Source: Panacagrimonas sp963975245 (GTDB taxonomy: Bacteria > Pseudomonadota > Gammaproteobacteria > Nevskiales > Nevskiaceae). From it: a DNA stretch of 64,000 nucleotides. The translations under genes were made by a program, and so were the position numbers. A model generated the notes under the pieces. It was not told the origin of the DNA. It saw nothing but the letters and a program-made list of their open reading frames with translations, and searched no databases. The stretch lies in NCBI GenBank assembly GCA_963975245.1, contig CAXBFJ010000002.1, positions 434,001-498,000 on the forward strand, in the 5' to 3' direction. This document shows positions 25,698 to 34,337 of the stretch, piece after piece (positions within the stretch are counted from its first letter, which is position 1; every line of letters starts with the position of its first letter).

Positions 25698-28559
25698 ATG
25701 AGCGACAGCGAACACGAGGTGGAATCCACTGCGCATAAGATCCTAGCGGCGATCGAGCCACTGATCTACGCCAAGCGCAAGCTGACGATGGCCATCCTGA
25801 CAGCCATCACGGCGTTCCTGTTCTTCCAGATGGTGCAGATCAAGCCAGATGCCGGCTTCGATAAGTCCGTGCCGCTGGAACACCCCTATATGCAGGTGCT
25901 CAAGCAGTACATGACCGATTTTGGTGGCGCTAACACCGTGCTGGTCGCGCTGATGCAGAAGGATGGCAAGGGCGAGATTTACACTGAGGAATTTCTCAAG
26001 AGCCTGAAACAGGCCACCGATGAAGTGTTTTTCCTCAAGGGCGTGGATCGTTCGCGCGTGTCCTCGCTGTTTACCCCGGACGTGCGATACATCGAGGTGG
26101 TGGAAGGCGGGTTCAAGGGTGGCAATGTCATCCCGTCCGACTATGCGCCGAATGATTCAATGCATGCCCTGGTCAAGGCCAATGTGAGCAAGGGCGGTCA
26201 CGTCGGTCGTTACACCACAACCGACCAGACCGGTGCGCTGATCTTCTCCGAACTGCTTGAGATCGATCCCGTCACCGGCGAAAAGCTGGATTACGGGCGG
26301 GTGGCGAATGATCTCGAAGACAAGCTCCGTGGCCGTTTCACCAAGGAAAAGAAACTGGTCTACAAGCTGAAGGAAGATCAGACCGTGGAGCTGGCTTCCG
26401 GCAAGGAAGTCACGATTGCCGCTGGTACCGAGGTAGGCGAAGGCTTTGTTGATCTGGGTGCCAAGCTCTACCTGCAGACCTTCTACTACAACTATCCGGT
26501 TGATGAAGGGACAACCGAGTTGGTGCAGATTTCCGGCGGCGACACCGAGTATGAGGAAGTCGACAACCCTCAGTACAACCCCAACATTGACGTCCACATC
26601 ATCGGCTTTGCCAAGGTGGTGGGCGACATCATTGACGAGATTTTTGCAGTGGTCGGCTTCTTCATGCTGACCCTGCTGATGACCGGCATCCTGCTGTGGC
26701 TCTATGTCGGGCACTTCAAATTGGCCATGCTGCCGCTGATTTGCTCGATTGCGGCAGTGATCTGGGAGTTTGGTCTGCTCCGCCTGTTCGGCTTCGGTCT
26801 TGATCCGTTTGCGATTCTGGTGCCCTTCCTGATTCTCGCTGTTTCGGTCTCGCACGGCGTGCAGTTCGTAAACGCCTGGGTAGGAGAAATTGCAGAGAAT
26901 GGCCGCAACAATTTCGATGCCTCTCTGTTTACTTGGCGTCGTCTGGCCATCTACGGAACCATGGCCATCATGACCGACGTGTTCGGGTTTGCGGTCATTG
27001 GCTTGATCCCCATTGATATTGTCCGCGAGATGGCACTCAACGCCTGCCTTGGCATGGCCGCGATCATCATTACCAATAAGTTCATGATGCCTATCTTCCT
27101 GACCTGGATCGAGATCAAGGACATCAAGGGCTTCATGGAGAAGCAGGAACGTCGCGACAGCATCTTTGATCCGCTGTGGAGGCTGCTGTCCAAGATGGTC
27201 AATCCGGTGCCGGCGATCACCGCCATTCTGGTCATGGGCCTGCTCTTCGGTTGGGCCACCTGGCAGGGCAAGGCCTTGCAGGTCGGTGACAGTCAGGCGG
27301 GCGTGCCCGAGCTTCTGCCGGATTCGCGTTACAACAATGACACGGCGGCCGTCGTGGCCAACTTTGCCATTGGTCTGGACATTCTCAAGATTGTGGCCGA
27401 GACCGACGCAGAAACTTGCGTGAAGTATGAGGTCATGGAGCAGATTGATCGCTATGCCTGGCACATGGACAACACCGAAGGCGTGAGTTCGACGCTATCT
27501 TTGCCGCAGGTCGCGAAGACCGTGAACTCAGCTTTCTCCGAGGCCAATCCGCGATTCAAGATCCTGCCGCGCAATCAATACACCATGGTGCAGGCGATCA
27601 CGCCGATCCCCACTTCATCGGGTCTGCTGAATCCCAATTGTTCGGCAATGGCAGTCTTCGTGTTTATGAAGGATCACAAGGCAACCACCATTGCGCGTGC
27701 AGTTCAGAAGACCAAGGACTTCAACGTCTCCAATGCCGAGGCCTTCTACGAAACACACAGCAATGTTGATGCCGCCTACTGCGCAGACAAGCTTGCCGCC
27801 CTGCGCGCGGTGGGCAACGTCAAGCACGAGCGTCAGAAAGTCATCGACAAGTTCAAGAAGAAGAACCCGGACGTACCGGAAGGCGAGATTGCAGCCCAGG
27901 AAGTGGTTGTAGCTGCGACCGATAGAGTCAACGAGGCAACTGCCAAGCACGCCGAGTTCGACAAGCTCTGCCCGGTGAACTTCGCTCTGGCGACTGCGAA
28001 TGTCGGCGTCATGGCAGCCACCAATGAAGAGGTTCACCGCCTCGAAAAGCAGATCCTCATCTACGTCTATATTGCGATCATCATCGCGGTGTACCTGTCC
28101 TTCTTCGAGTGGCAGGCGATCTTCTGCATCATGCTGCCGCTATCGCTGATTTCCTGGATGGCCTATGCGGTCATGGCGATACTGGGAATCGGCATGAAGG
28201 TCGCGACCTTGCCAGTAGTGGCGCTGGCGGTCGGCATCGGCGTCGACTACGGAATATATGTCTACGCCACGATGTCAGACGCACTCAACGGCGGCTTCAA
28301 GATGCGCGAGGCCTATTTCAGGACGCTCAAGATGACGGGCAAGGCGGTCGTCTTCACCGGTGTCACCCTGGGCTTTGGTGTCGCGACCTGGCTATGGTCA
28401 GGCTTGCAGTTCCAGCGGGACATGGGCGCGCTTCTGGTCTTCATGTTCACCGGGAACATGTTCGGCGCCATTCTGATTCTGCCGGCACTGGCTTCCTTCC
28501 TGCTCAAGGAGAAGAAGCTTGCACCGGGCGAGAAGCCGGTGTTCAAGTCGCGTCACTAG
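25698..28559 (+). CDS. RND/MMPL-family exporter
   Basis: 953 residues. One membrane helix near 30-48, a large periplasmic loop, a block of helices around 310-480 (FFMLTLLMTGILLWLYVG, DPFAILVPFLILAVSVSHGVQF), a second loop, and a second block around 785-940 (VVALAVGIGVDYGIYVYATMSDAL, FTGVTLGFGVATWLWSG). The SVSHGVQF and GIGVDYGIYVY helices are the internal repeats of the 'hydrophobe/MMPL' RND group, thought to move lipids or other hydrophobic substrates. The first has His where MMPL relatives usually have Asp, while the second keeps Asp. No adaptor or outer-membrane gene is adjacent. Paired with the YCF48-like gene and followed by a terminator. Confidence 0.88.
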   Translation: MSDSEHEVESTAHKILAAIEPLIYAKRKLTMAILTAITAFLFFQMVQIKPDAGFDKSVPLEHPYMQVLKQYMTDFGGANTVLVALMQKDGKGEIYTEEFLKSLKQATDEVFFLKGVDRSRVSSLFTPDVRYIEVVEGGFKGGNVIPSDYAPNDSMHALVKANVSKGGHVGRYTTTDQTGALIFSELLEIDPVTGEKLDYGRVANDLEDKLRGRFTKEKKLVYKLKEDQTVELASGKEVTIAAGTEVGEGFVDLGAKLYLQTFYYNYPVDEGTTELVQISGGDTEYEEVDNPQYNPNIDVHIIGFAKVVGDIIDEIFAVVGFFMLTLLMTGILLWLYVGHFKLAMLPLICSIAAVIWEFGLLRLFGFGLDPFAILVPFLILAVSVSHGVQFVNAWVGEIAENGRNNFDASLFTWRRLAIYGTMAIMTDVFGFAVIGLIPIDIVREMALNACLGMAAIIITNKFMMPIFLTWIEIKDIKGFMEKQERRDSIFDPLWRLLSKMVNPVPAITAILVMGLLFGWATWQGKALQVGDSQAGVPELLPDSRYNNDTAAVVANFAIGLDILKIVAETDAETCVKYEVMEQIDRYAWHMDNTEGVSSTLSLPQVAKTVNSAFSEANPRFKILPRNQYTMVQAITPIPTSSGLLNPNCSAMAVFVFMKDHKATTIARAVQKTKDFNVSNAEAFYETHSNVDAAYCADKLAALRAVGNVKHERQKVIDKFKKKNPDVPEGEIAAQEVVVAATDRVNEATAKHAEFDKLCPVNFALATANVGVMAATNEEVHRLEKQILIYVYIAIIIAVYLSFFEWQAIFCIMLPLSLISWMAYAVMAILGIGMKVATLPVVALAVGIGVDYGIYVYATMSDALNGGFKMREAYFRTLKMTGKAVVFTGVTLGFGVATWLWSGLQFQRDMGALLVFMFTGNMFGAILILPALASFLLKEKKLAPGEKPVFKSRH

Positions 28560-28574
28560 CGGTTAGCCTGAAAT

Positions 28575-28605
28575 AAAAAAGGCCCGGCATCGCCGGGCCT
28601 TTTTT
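28575..28605. terminator. Bidirectional terminator between RND exporter and apaH
   Basis: GGCCCGGC-atc-GCCGGGCC with an A run on the left and a six-T run on the right. It lies between two convergent genes. Confidence 0.92.
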
Positions 28606-28665
28606 GTGCGCTGGCTCTGGCTGGCCAGGTTCAGGCACAAGGCGCTGGCAGGCCCTGCCCCGGGC

Positions 28666-29496
28666 TTATATATCGGGGGTTCTAGGTACGGCGCTCGCGA
28701 CCTGGGTAACCTGCCTGGTCTCAAGGTTCATGGCTGTCAGGCAGCCACCCCATATGCAGCCTGTGTCCAGGCAGCTCACCTTATCCTGCGGCCAATGAAT
28801 CTGGCCCAGGGCCGACCAGTGCCCGAAGACAATCGACGATTCCAGACTTTTTCTGCCCGGCACCTGGAACCAGGGCATGACTTCGGCCGGAGCGGACTCG
28901 ACGGGGCCCTTATAGTCGAGAAGGGATCGTCCTTCCGGTGTGCAGTAGCGCCAGCGAGTCAGCACATTGATGATGAAACGGATGCGGGAAACATCTTGAA
29001 GATTGGCGTCCCACTTGTCCGGCTGGTCGCCATACATCTGGTTGAGAAAGGACGTGCGCTTCGGTCCGCTGATCCATTCTTCCGCTTCGCTGGCAAGCGA
29101 CAGCGTGTCACTGACAGTCCATTGGGGGGCAATGCCTGCATGCACCAGCAAGGTGTCAGTGGGTGCATGGTGGTAAGCGAGCTTCTGCCGGGCTAGCCAT
29201 TCGAGCAGTTCCTCGCAGTCTGGTGCTGACAGCACTTCATCCAGTGTGTCGCGCCGTCCAGCCTTGCTGCCCTGTGCCCGCGCTAGTAAGTGAAGGTCGT
29301 GATTGCCGAGCAAGGTTGTGGCTGAGGATTCAAGACTTCGGATGAAGCGAAGTACCTCCAATGATTTAGGTCCGCGATTGACCAGATCTCCCACAATTAT
29401 CAGATGGTCACGGCGGACATCAAAGGAAATCGCCTCGATCAGCGAGATCAATTCTTCGTGGCAACCCTGGATGTCGCCAATCGCATAAGTTGTCAT
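28666..29496 (-). CDS. apaH: Symmetrical bis(5'-nucleosyl)-tetraphosphatase
   Basis: 276 residues. Metallophosphatase motifs in order: AIGDIQGCHEEL, IVGDLVNRGPKS, LLGNHDLHLLA, and a C-terminal VFGHWSALG with the metal-ligand His. It hydrolyses Ap4A to two ADP. In enterics it follows apaG and ksgA; here it stands alone between the RND exporter and the Tad locus. Confidence 0.95.
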   Translation of the reverse strand: MTTYAIGDIQGCHEELISLIEAISFDVRRDHLIIVGDLVNRGPKSLEVLRFIRSLESSATTLLGNHDLHLLARAQGSKAGRRDTLDEVLSAPDCEELLEWLARQKLAYHHAPTDTLLVHAGIAPQWTVSDTLSLASEAEEWISGPKRTSFLNQMYGDQPDKWDANLQDVSRIRFIINVLTRWRYCTPEGRSLLDYKGPVESAPAEVMPWFQVPGRKSLESSIVFGHWSALGQIHWPQDKVSCLDTGCIWGGCLTAMNLETRQVTQVASAVPRTPDI

Positions 29497-29676
29497 GATA
29501 GAAGCGAGTTTAAACGGTAGTCTTTGGCAGACAACAGGAGCCTAACCCCGCACCATCATTACAGGCCCGACAAGCGGTACCAAACCGGAGTTTGTGGTGC
29601 TTTGACGATTATCCGACGCGTCAGCATCATGTCCGCACTGACTGATATTGGTCAGATCAACAAAACGGAGTTCGCC

Positions 29677-29889
29677 ATGCTTAACCAAATTTCTGCTCGT
29701 GGTGTTGCCACCATTCAGTCCTTCAAGAATCGTCAGGAAGGCGCTACCGCGGTTGAGTACGCGCTCATCGCGGGTGTCCTTGCCCTGATTATTGCGGCTG
29801 CATTCTTCCTTCTTGGTGACGGCTACACTGATGCGCTGAACAATGTCATTGATGAAATGACTGAGCCTACTCGTCCTGGTGCTGGCTAA
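29677..29889 (+). CDS. flp: Flp/Fap-type pilin
   Basis: 70-residue precursor. A basic leader (VATIQSFKNRQEG) is followed by the Flp-type processing site EG/ATAVEYALIAGVLALIIAA, with Glu at +5 and Tyr at +6 of the mature pilin, then a short tail. After cleavage by a TadV/CpaA peptidase the ~45-residue pilin assembles into Flp pili for tight adherence. The start at 29677 has a CGGAG ribosome site about 6 nt upstream. It is the first gene of the Tad locus; its high expression relative to the rest is expected from a 135-bp gap before the next gene. Confidence 0.93.
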   Translation: MLNQISARGVATIQSFKNRQEGATAVEYALIAGVLALIIAAAFFLLGDGYTDALNNVIDEMTEPTRPGAG

Positions 29890-30033
29890 CACCTGATCGC
29901 GGCGAATGATCCTGGTGACCGGAGCCGCTGTCAGCCATAGCCTGCTGGCGGTTCCGGTTCACGACTGGTCAAGGCCCTTCATGAAAATGGATGAGATATT
30001 TCCACAACCAGTAAAACCGGAACTTTGAATGTG

Positions 30034-30534
30034 ATGCGAGCCGTGCAGAATTTCCGATCATACAAACGCGGTGGCCAGCAGGGCGCCTCTGCGATCGAGT
30101 TCGCATTTATCTTTCCGATGCTGGTCGGTGTGACTTACGTCATCATCATTTATTCATTCCTGTTCATGATCAATCAGTCGATGCGCTTCGCGGCACAGGC
30201 TGGAGCTGAGGCGGCAGTCGCTGTCGAGCCACGGGCAGACGTTGGCGACTACCGCGAGGACATTCGTGCTCTGATTGATGCCACGATCAGGAGCAACATC
30301 AATTGGCTGCCAACCGATACGCGAGACCTGATCGTGCTAGACGACCTGGTGTTCTGCAGTGATGGCGGTGGCGATGTTGCGTGTCCCGCGGCCCCGAGCA
30401 ACTCAGCTGTCGTGGTCAGGCTCCGGATGACCCAAGATTCCGGTAATCGTTTGTTCTCGACTTTGAGTTTGCCTTATCTGACAAATTTTCCTCCGCTGCC
30501 GAATCTGACAGCAGAAGCCGTCGCTCGTCTCTGA
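30034..30534 (+). CDS. tadE: TadE-like pseudopilin
   Basis: About 166 residues. Near the N-terminus is the TadE motif QQGASAIEFAFIFPMLVGVTYVIIIYSF, a class-III prepilin-like membrane helix with Glu at +5, followed by a ~100-residue periplasmic domain with two cysteines (FCSDGGGDVAC). Pseudopilins of this kind help initiate Flp pilus assembly. Start is uncertain: TTG 30025, GTG 30031 and ATG 30034 are all in frame behind an ACCGGA ribosome site at 30015-30020. TadE normally sits with TadF/TadG; only one such gene occurs at this end. Confidence 0.82.
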   Translation: MRAVQNFRSYKRGGQQGASAIEFAFIFPMLVGVTYVIIIYSFLFMINQSMRFAAQAGAEAAVAVEPRADVGDYREDIRALIDATIRSNINWLPTDTRDLIVLDDLVFCSDGGGDVACPAAPSNSAVVVRLRMTQDSGNRLFSTLSLPYLTNFPPLPNLTAEAVARL

Positions 30535-30675
30535 AGCGCTCCGATTCAATTTGCTCAAGGGCGTTTCGAACTGAGGGCCGTTCAACAGCATCACCAATTT
30601 GCATCAAAGTAGTAGCGGCGAGTAGTGCCGCGCCCTTATCCTAGCCTTCGATGTGTAACCAACAGGGAGTCATGA

Positions 30676-31623
30676 ATGAGCAGTAATGCAGCCAAGATCA
30701 TCGCGCTGGTGGCTGTGGTGCTGACCCTTATCCTGGCTTTTCTGGGCTGGAAGGTGAGCCGCGAATATGCGGCAAGCGCACAGCAGACCCAGCAACAGGT
30801 TACGCAGGAAAACGAATCGCCACGCATCCTCGCTGTGGTCGCCATCAAACCGCTGGCGGCTTACAAGCCCATCGGCCGTGACGATGTCGTTCTGGGCGAA
30901 GTCTCGGTGGCACCCAAGAATTACTACACCAGCCTTGAAGATGTGGTGGGCAAGCAACCGCTGGTGGATATCGATCAGGGGGCGCCGGTGACGCGCCGCT
31001 ATTTTGCCGAGGGCAATGTCTTGGCCAAATCCATTCCGCCCGGTTTCAAGGCAATCTCGGTTGAGGTCAGTGACATCATCGCGGTAGGCGGATTCGTCCG
31101 TCCTGGTGATGTTGTCGATGTGCTCATGTATCTGGGACGCGGCGGCAAGGAAGTTGACGCTATTCAGGCGCGTGTCCTGCTCAAGGATCTGCGTGTGCTG
31201 GCTTATCAGGAATTGATTGTGGACCGGCCCGAGGGTCTGGTTGAAGACGAAGCCACATCGGATCGCGGTCGGTCGGGGCGCAGGCAGCGCACAGCCGTGC
31301 TGGCGGTGCCGGACAAGGACGTCACACGCCTGATGCTCGGTGCGAGCATGGGCGATCTTCGCCTGGCGCTGCACGGCATGATCACTGAAGAATCCGAGCT
31401 GGCATTGCTGGATGCAAAAGACTCAGAGACCATCGGTCTGCCCCAGCTGCCCAAGAGCGAAGAAGCCAAGAAGGCCGAGGCTGAAAAGAAAGTGCCTGAC
31501 ATGGCCATTACGGCGAAGGAACTTTCGCGTATAGAACCGCCTCCGGCAGTCAAGAAGAAAATCGTACCCAGACCCAAAGTGATTGTTTATCGTGGCGCCG
31601 CTGTGGAAACGGTGCGCCCGTGA
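30676..31623 (+). CDS. cpaB: Flp pilus assembly protein CpaB/RcpC
   Basis: 315 residues: an N-terminal membrane helix (about 5-24), a SAF domain (AVVAIKPLAAYKPIGRDDVVLGEV, VTRRYF), then the RcpC core (IPPGFKAISVEVSDIIAVGGFVRPGDVVDVLMYLGR). The C-terminal ~60 residues are Lys/Glu/Pro-rich and extended (EEAKKAEAEKKVPD, PPPAVKKKIVPRPK), apt to span periplasm or bind peptidoglycan. It works with the secretin CpaC. Its stop overlaps a possible GTG start of cpaC. Confidence 0.92.
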   Translation: MSSNAAKIIALVAVVLTLILAFLGWKVSREYAASAQQTQQQVTQENESPRILAVVAIKPLAAYKPIGRDDVVLGEVSVAPKNYYTSLEDVVGKQPLVDIDQGAPVTRRYFAEGNVLAKSIPPGFKAISVEVSDIIAVGGFVRPGDVVDVLMYLGRGGKEVDAIQARVLLKDLRVLAYQELIVDRPEGLVEDEATSDRGRSGRRQRTAVLAVPDKDVTRLMLGASMGDLRLALHGMITEESELALLDAKDSETIGLPQLPKSEEAKKAEAEKKVPDMAITAKELSRIEPPPAVKKKIVPRPKVIVYRGAAVETVRP

Positions 31624-31682
31624 CGGGGTGGGTGCAGACGGACCATCATCATTCCTCCCAACCTCACGGATCAATTCCGACC

Positions 31683-33083
31683 ATGAAGTACCAAAAGGGA
31701 ATCAGTCGCGCGTTCCGGGGACGATTCGGCGCAGCGACAGCCGCTTGCCTGCTGGCATGGACCAGCTTGTTAGGCGCCACCACCAGTAGCGCACAGGCGT
31801 CATCTGCCGCCTCAGGCGAGTTCATCGAAGTGGAGGTCGGGACGCACAAATTGCTGCGCGAGACCAAGTCGGTTAAGCGCGTTGCGGTCGGTGACCCAAG
31901 CATTGCCGACGTCAATGTGATCAATACACGTGAGCTGCTGGTTACGGGTAAGAAGCTGGGTATCACCAGTCTGCTGGTCTGGCCACAGTCCGGCGCTGCG
32001 CCTGCACAGTTTCGGATCAAGGTTGGCAGCGTTACCGATCCGAGCAAGGTCAAGGTGCCATATCCCGAGCTGTCCGGGGCTGTGATCGACCGCGGCGCCA
32101 GCCTTGAAGGCAAGCTGCCCAATCTTCTGGCCTACCGCCGCGCGCTGGCTTCTGCCCAGCCGGCGGCAGACACGGTGACGGATCAGAGCGTGGTGGAAGG
32201 TGACTTTCAGGTGCTGACATCCATCAAGATTGCCGAGGTCAATCGCACCACCCTGCAGACCTACGGTGCCCAATACTTCAAGAACGTGCCCAACACGACG
32301 GCAGGCATCAGTCCTCCGGGCGTGCTCAACGGTGTTGCCAGTGGCGGCGGCGCATTTACGCTGAACAGTGCGGCAGGATTCCTGCCGGTCAGCGATGCAT
32401 TCAACCTGGTCTTTGGTGATGCGACGCGCGGGTTTCTGGGCGTGCTCAGTGTGCTCGAGAACAAAGGTCTGGCGCGTGTACTTGCTGAGCCCAGCCTGAC
32501 CGCCATGAGTGGTCAGACCGCCAGCTTCCTGGCGGGCGGCGAGTTCCCGGTCCCCGTCAGTCAGTCGGGCGGGAGCAGTGGTGCGATCACGGTGGAATTC
32601 AAGGAATTTGGTGTGCGCCTTGCGCTGACGCCAACGGTATTGAGCAAGCAGCGCATTTCGCTTCGCGTTGCGCCAGAAGTCAGCGATCTGGATTTCACTG
32701 CTGGCATCCAGATTGGCGGGGTTGCAGTACCCGCTCTGACAGTCCGCCGGACGGAAACCACCATCGAGTTGGGTGATGGTGAGAGCTTTGTGATCTCTGG
32801 CTTGGTCAGCAATAACTTGGTCTCGAATGTGGACAAGGTGCCATGGCTGGGAAACATTCCGATTCTGGGTGCGTTCTTTAAATCAGTGAGCAGTGAACGA
32901 ACTGAGAAGGAGCTAATTATGGTGGTGACCCCGAAGCTAGTGCGGCCTCTGGCCCGCGAAGCGCGGCTACCTGAACTTCCGGGCTCAAAGTACGACGACT
33001 ACAAGCCCGGTTTTGGAAAGATCCTGTTTGAGGAGACGGGTGAGTTTGATGCTGATTCAGACTTGTTCGGATTCTCAGAGTAA
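31683..33083 (+). CDS. cpaC: Tad secretin CpaC/RcpA
   Basis: 466 residues from the ATG at 31683, which gives a proper signal peptide (FGAATAACLLAWTSLLGATTSSAQA). The N-terminal plug domain carries LLRETKSVKRVAVGDPSIADVNVINTRELLVTGKKLG. The secretin domain follows with VLAEPSLTAMSGQTASFLAGGEFPVPV and the C-terminal GDGESFVISGLVSNN...VPWLGNIPILGAFFKS plus MVVTPKLVRPL. It forms the outer-membrane pore for the Flp pilus. An alternative GTG at 31620 overlaps cpaB but would put 21 polar residues before the signal peptide. Confidence 0.93.
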   Translation: MKYQKGISRAFRGRFGAATAACLLAWTSLLGATTSSAQASSAASGEFIEVEVGTHKLLRETKSVKRVAVGDPSIADVNVINTRELLVTGKKLGITSLLVWPQSGAAPAQFRIKVGSVTDPSKVKVPYPELSGAVIDRGASLEGKLPNLLAYRRALASAQPAADTVTDQSVVEGDFQVLTSIKIAEVNRTTLQTYGAQYFKNVPNTTAGISPPGVLNGVASGGGAFTLNSAAGFLPVSDAFNLVFGDATRGFLGVLSVLENKGLARVLAEPSLTAMSGQTASFLAGGEFPVPVSQSGGSSGAITVEFKEFGVRLALTPTVLSKQRISLRVAPEVSDLDFTAGIQIGGVAVPALTVRRTETTIELGDGESFVISGLVSNNLVSNVDKVPWLGNIPILGAFFKSVSSERTEKELIMVVTPKLVRPLAREARLPELPGSKYDDYKPGFGKILFEETGEFDADSDLFGFSE

Positions 33084-33126
33084 TGGTGCATGTCTCGAGC
33101 ATTGATGGCGGAGTAGGTGTTCACGC

Positions 33127-34317
33127 GTGAAAATTCAGGCTCTCTTGCTTGCAGATGACCCGGAGTTTCATGCTTGGCTCACAGCCTCGGCGCCGAGCGC
33201 CGAGATCACTCAAGTCCACGCCAGCACAATTGATGAACTGATCGAACACATCCAGTTGGCAGGGCATGTTGATGCCGTGTTCTTCGAGTTCAATGCGGTT
33301 ACCGCAAAGGAGCGCGCTTCCCTGATTGAGGGTCTTGTCGACCGGGTTCCCGGCATTGCCATTGCAGGTTTGGGGCGCGAAGGCGACTCCAGCCAGATGC
33401 TCGCTGCGATGCGCGCTGGCGCACGCGATTTCTTTGTCCTGAATCAGGACCAGACCAATCTGTCAGCATTGCTTGCACGCCTGCTCAAACGACCCTCGCC
33501 AGGCGCGCTCGGCGCCGACAAGAGCTACGTATTCGGTGTCATGAGCGCGGTGCCCTATGAGGGCGTCGCATTTCTTGCGGAACATCTGGCAATTGCCTGC
33601 AAGGAGCAACTGGGCAACGAGGCCCGCGCCTTGCTGGTGGATGTGGCGCTGCCCGCTGGAGCGGCCAACATCTTTTTGAATATCAATCAGGCGTATGGTG
33701 TCCTGGACGCCATCAATGATGGTGGTCGGTGCGATGCCACGTTGGTGGATACCGCATTTGCCAAGCACAGCAGTGGTATATACGTGCTGAGTCTTCCCGA
33801 GGATATTCTGGGTAGACCACATATTGATGGCGATGAGTTGGTGACGCTGCTCAGCGTATTGCGAAAATTGTTCGCCTGCATCGTGGTCAGCTACGACGCG
33901 CACCTGTCGATGGACCTCCAGCAGGGGTTGATCAAGTTGTGCAACAAGACCTTGCTCCTGACCGACCAGTCCATTCTCAAATCGCGCCACAGCAAGTATC
34001 TGGTGCGAGCGCTGCGCCTTGAAAATTGCCCGATGGATCGCGTTGAAGTAGTGGTGGACAACTACCGGAAACGTGTCGGTCTCGAACCGGACAATCTTTC
34101 TGAATTGCTGGAACTGCCGGTCATGACCACCCTGTCGACGACCGCGGATCATCGTATACAAGCTATGAACCAGGGCGAGCCGATGTTTACCTGCGCGCCC
34201 AAGGATGCTTATTGTGGCGGCGTGCGCGGCATTGCCGGGAGCCTGCTCGGAACCTCTGCAAAAAGAGTCGCGGCCGTTTCTTCTGGCGGCTTTTTTGGCA
34301 AGCTGTTCAGCAAGTAG
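33127..34317 (+). CDS. TadZ/CpaE-like protein without a P-loop
   Basis: 396 residues. The N-terminal ~125 residues look like a receiver-type domain (IQALLLADDPEFHAWL, IAIAGLGREGD, AAMRAGARDFFVL), the rest a MinD/ParA-like ATPase fold, as in CpaE/TadZ. The Walker A position (about 134-150) reads VFGVMSAVPYEGVAFLAEHLA, where working proteins have a GKGGVGKTT or GGVGATT loop, so the catalytic Lys and Thr are missing. The Walker A' Asp is kept (LLVDVALPAGAANIFLN). The C-terminus GGFFGKLFSK resembles a MinD membrane-binding helix. TadZ localises the Tad machine; this copy likely does so without ATP turnover. Confidence 0.82.
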   Translation: MKIQALLLADDPEFHAWLTASAPSAEITQVHASTIDELIEHIQLAGHVDAVFFEFNAVTAKERASLIEGLVDRVPGIAIAGLGREGDSSQMLAAMRAGARDFFVLNQDQTNLSALLARLLKRPSPGALGADKSYVFGVMSAVPYEGVAFLAEHLAIACKEQLGNEARALLVDVALPAGAANIFLNINQAYGVLDAINDGGRCDATLVDTAFAKHSSGIYVLSLPEDILGRPHIDGDELVTLLSVLRKLFACIVVSYDAHLSMDLQQGLIKLCNKTLLLTDQSILKSRHSKYLVRALRLENCPMDRVEVVVDNYRKRVGLEPDNLSELLELPVMTTLSTTADHRIQAMNQGEPMFTCAPKDAYCGGVRGIAGSLLGTSAKRVAAVSSGGFFGKLFSK

Positions 34318-34337
34318 GCATGTGATCGAATTCGTGC

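Noticed and set aside
26157..27464. 435-residue open frame antisense to the RND exporter
   Set aside because: The product is His/Gln/Asp-rich with no domain pattern, as expected of an antisense shadow; the exporter is unmistakable.
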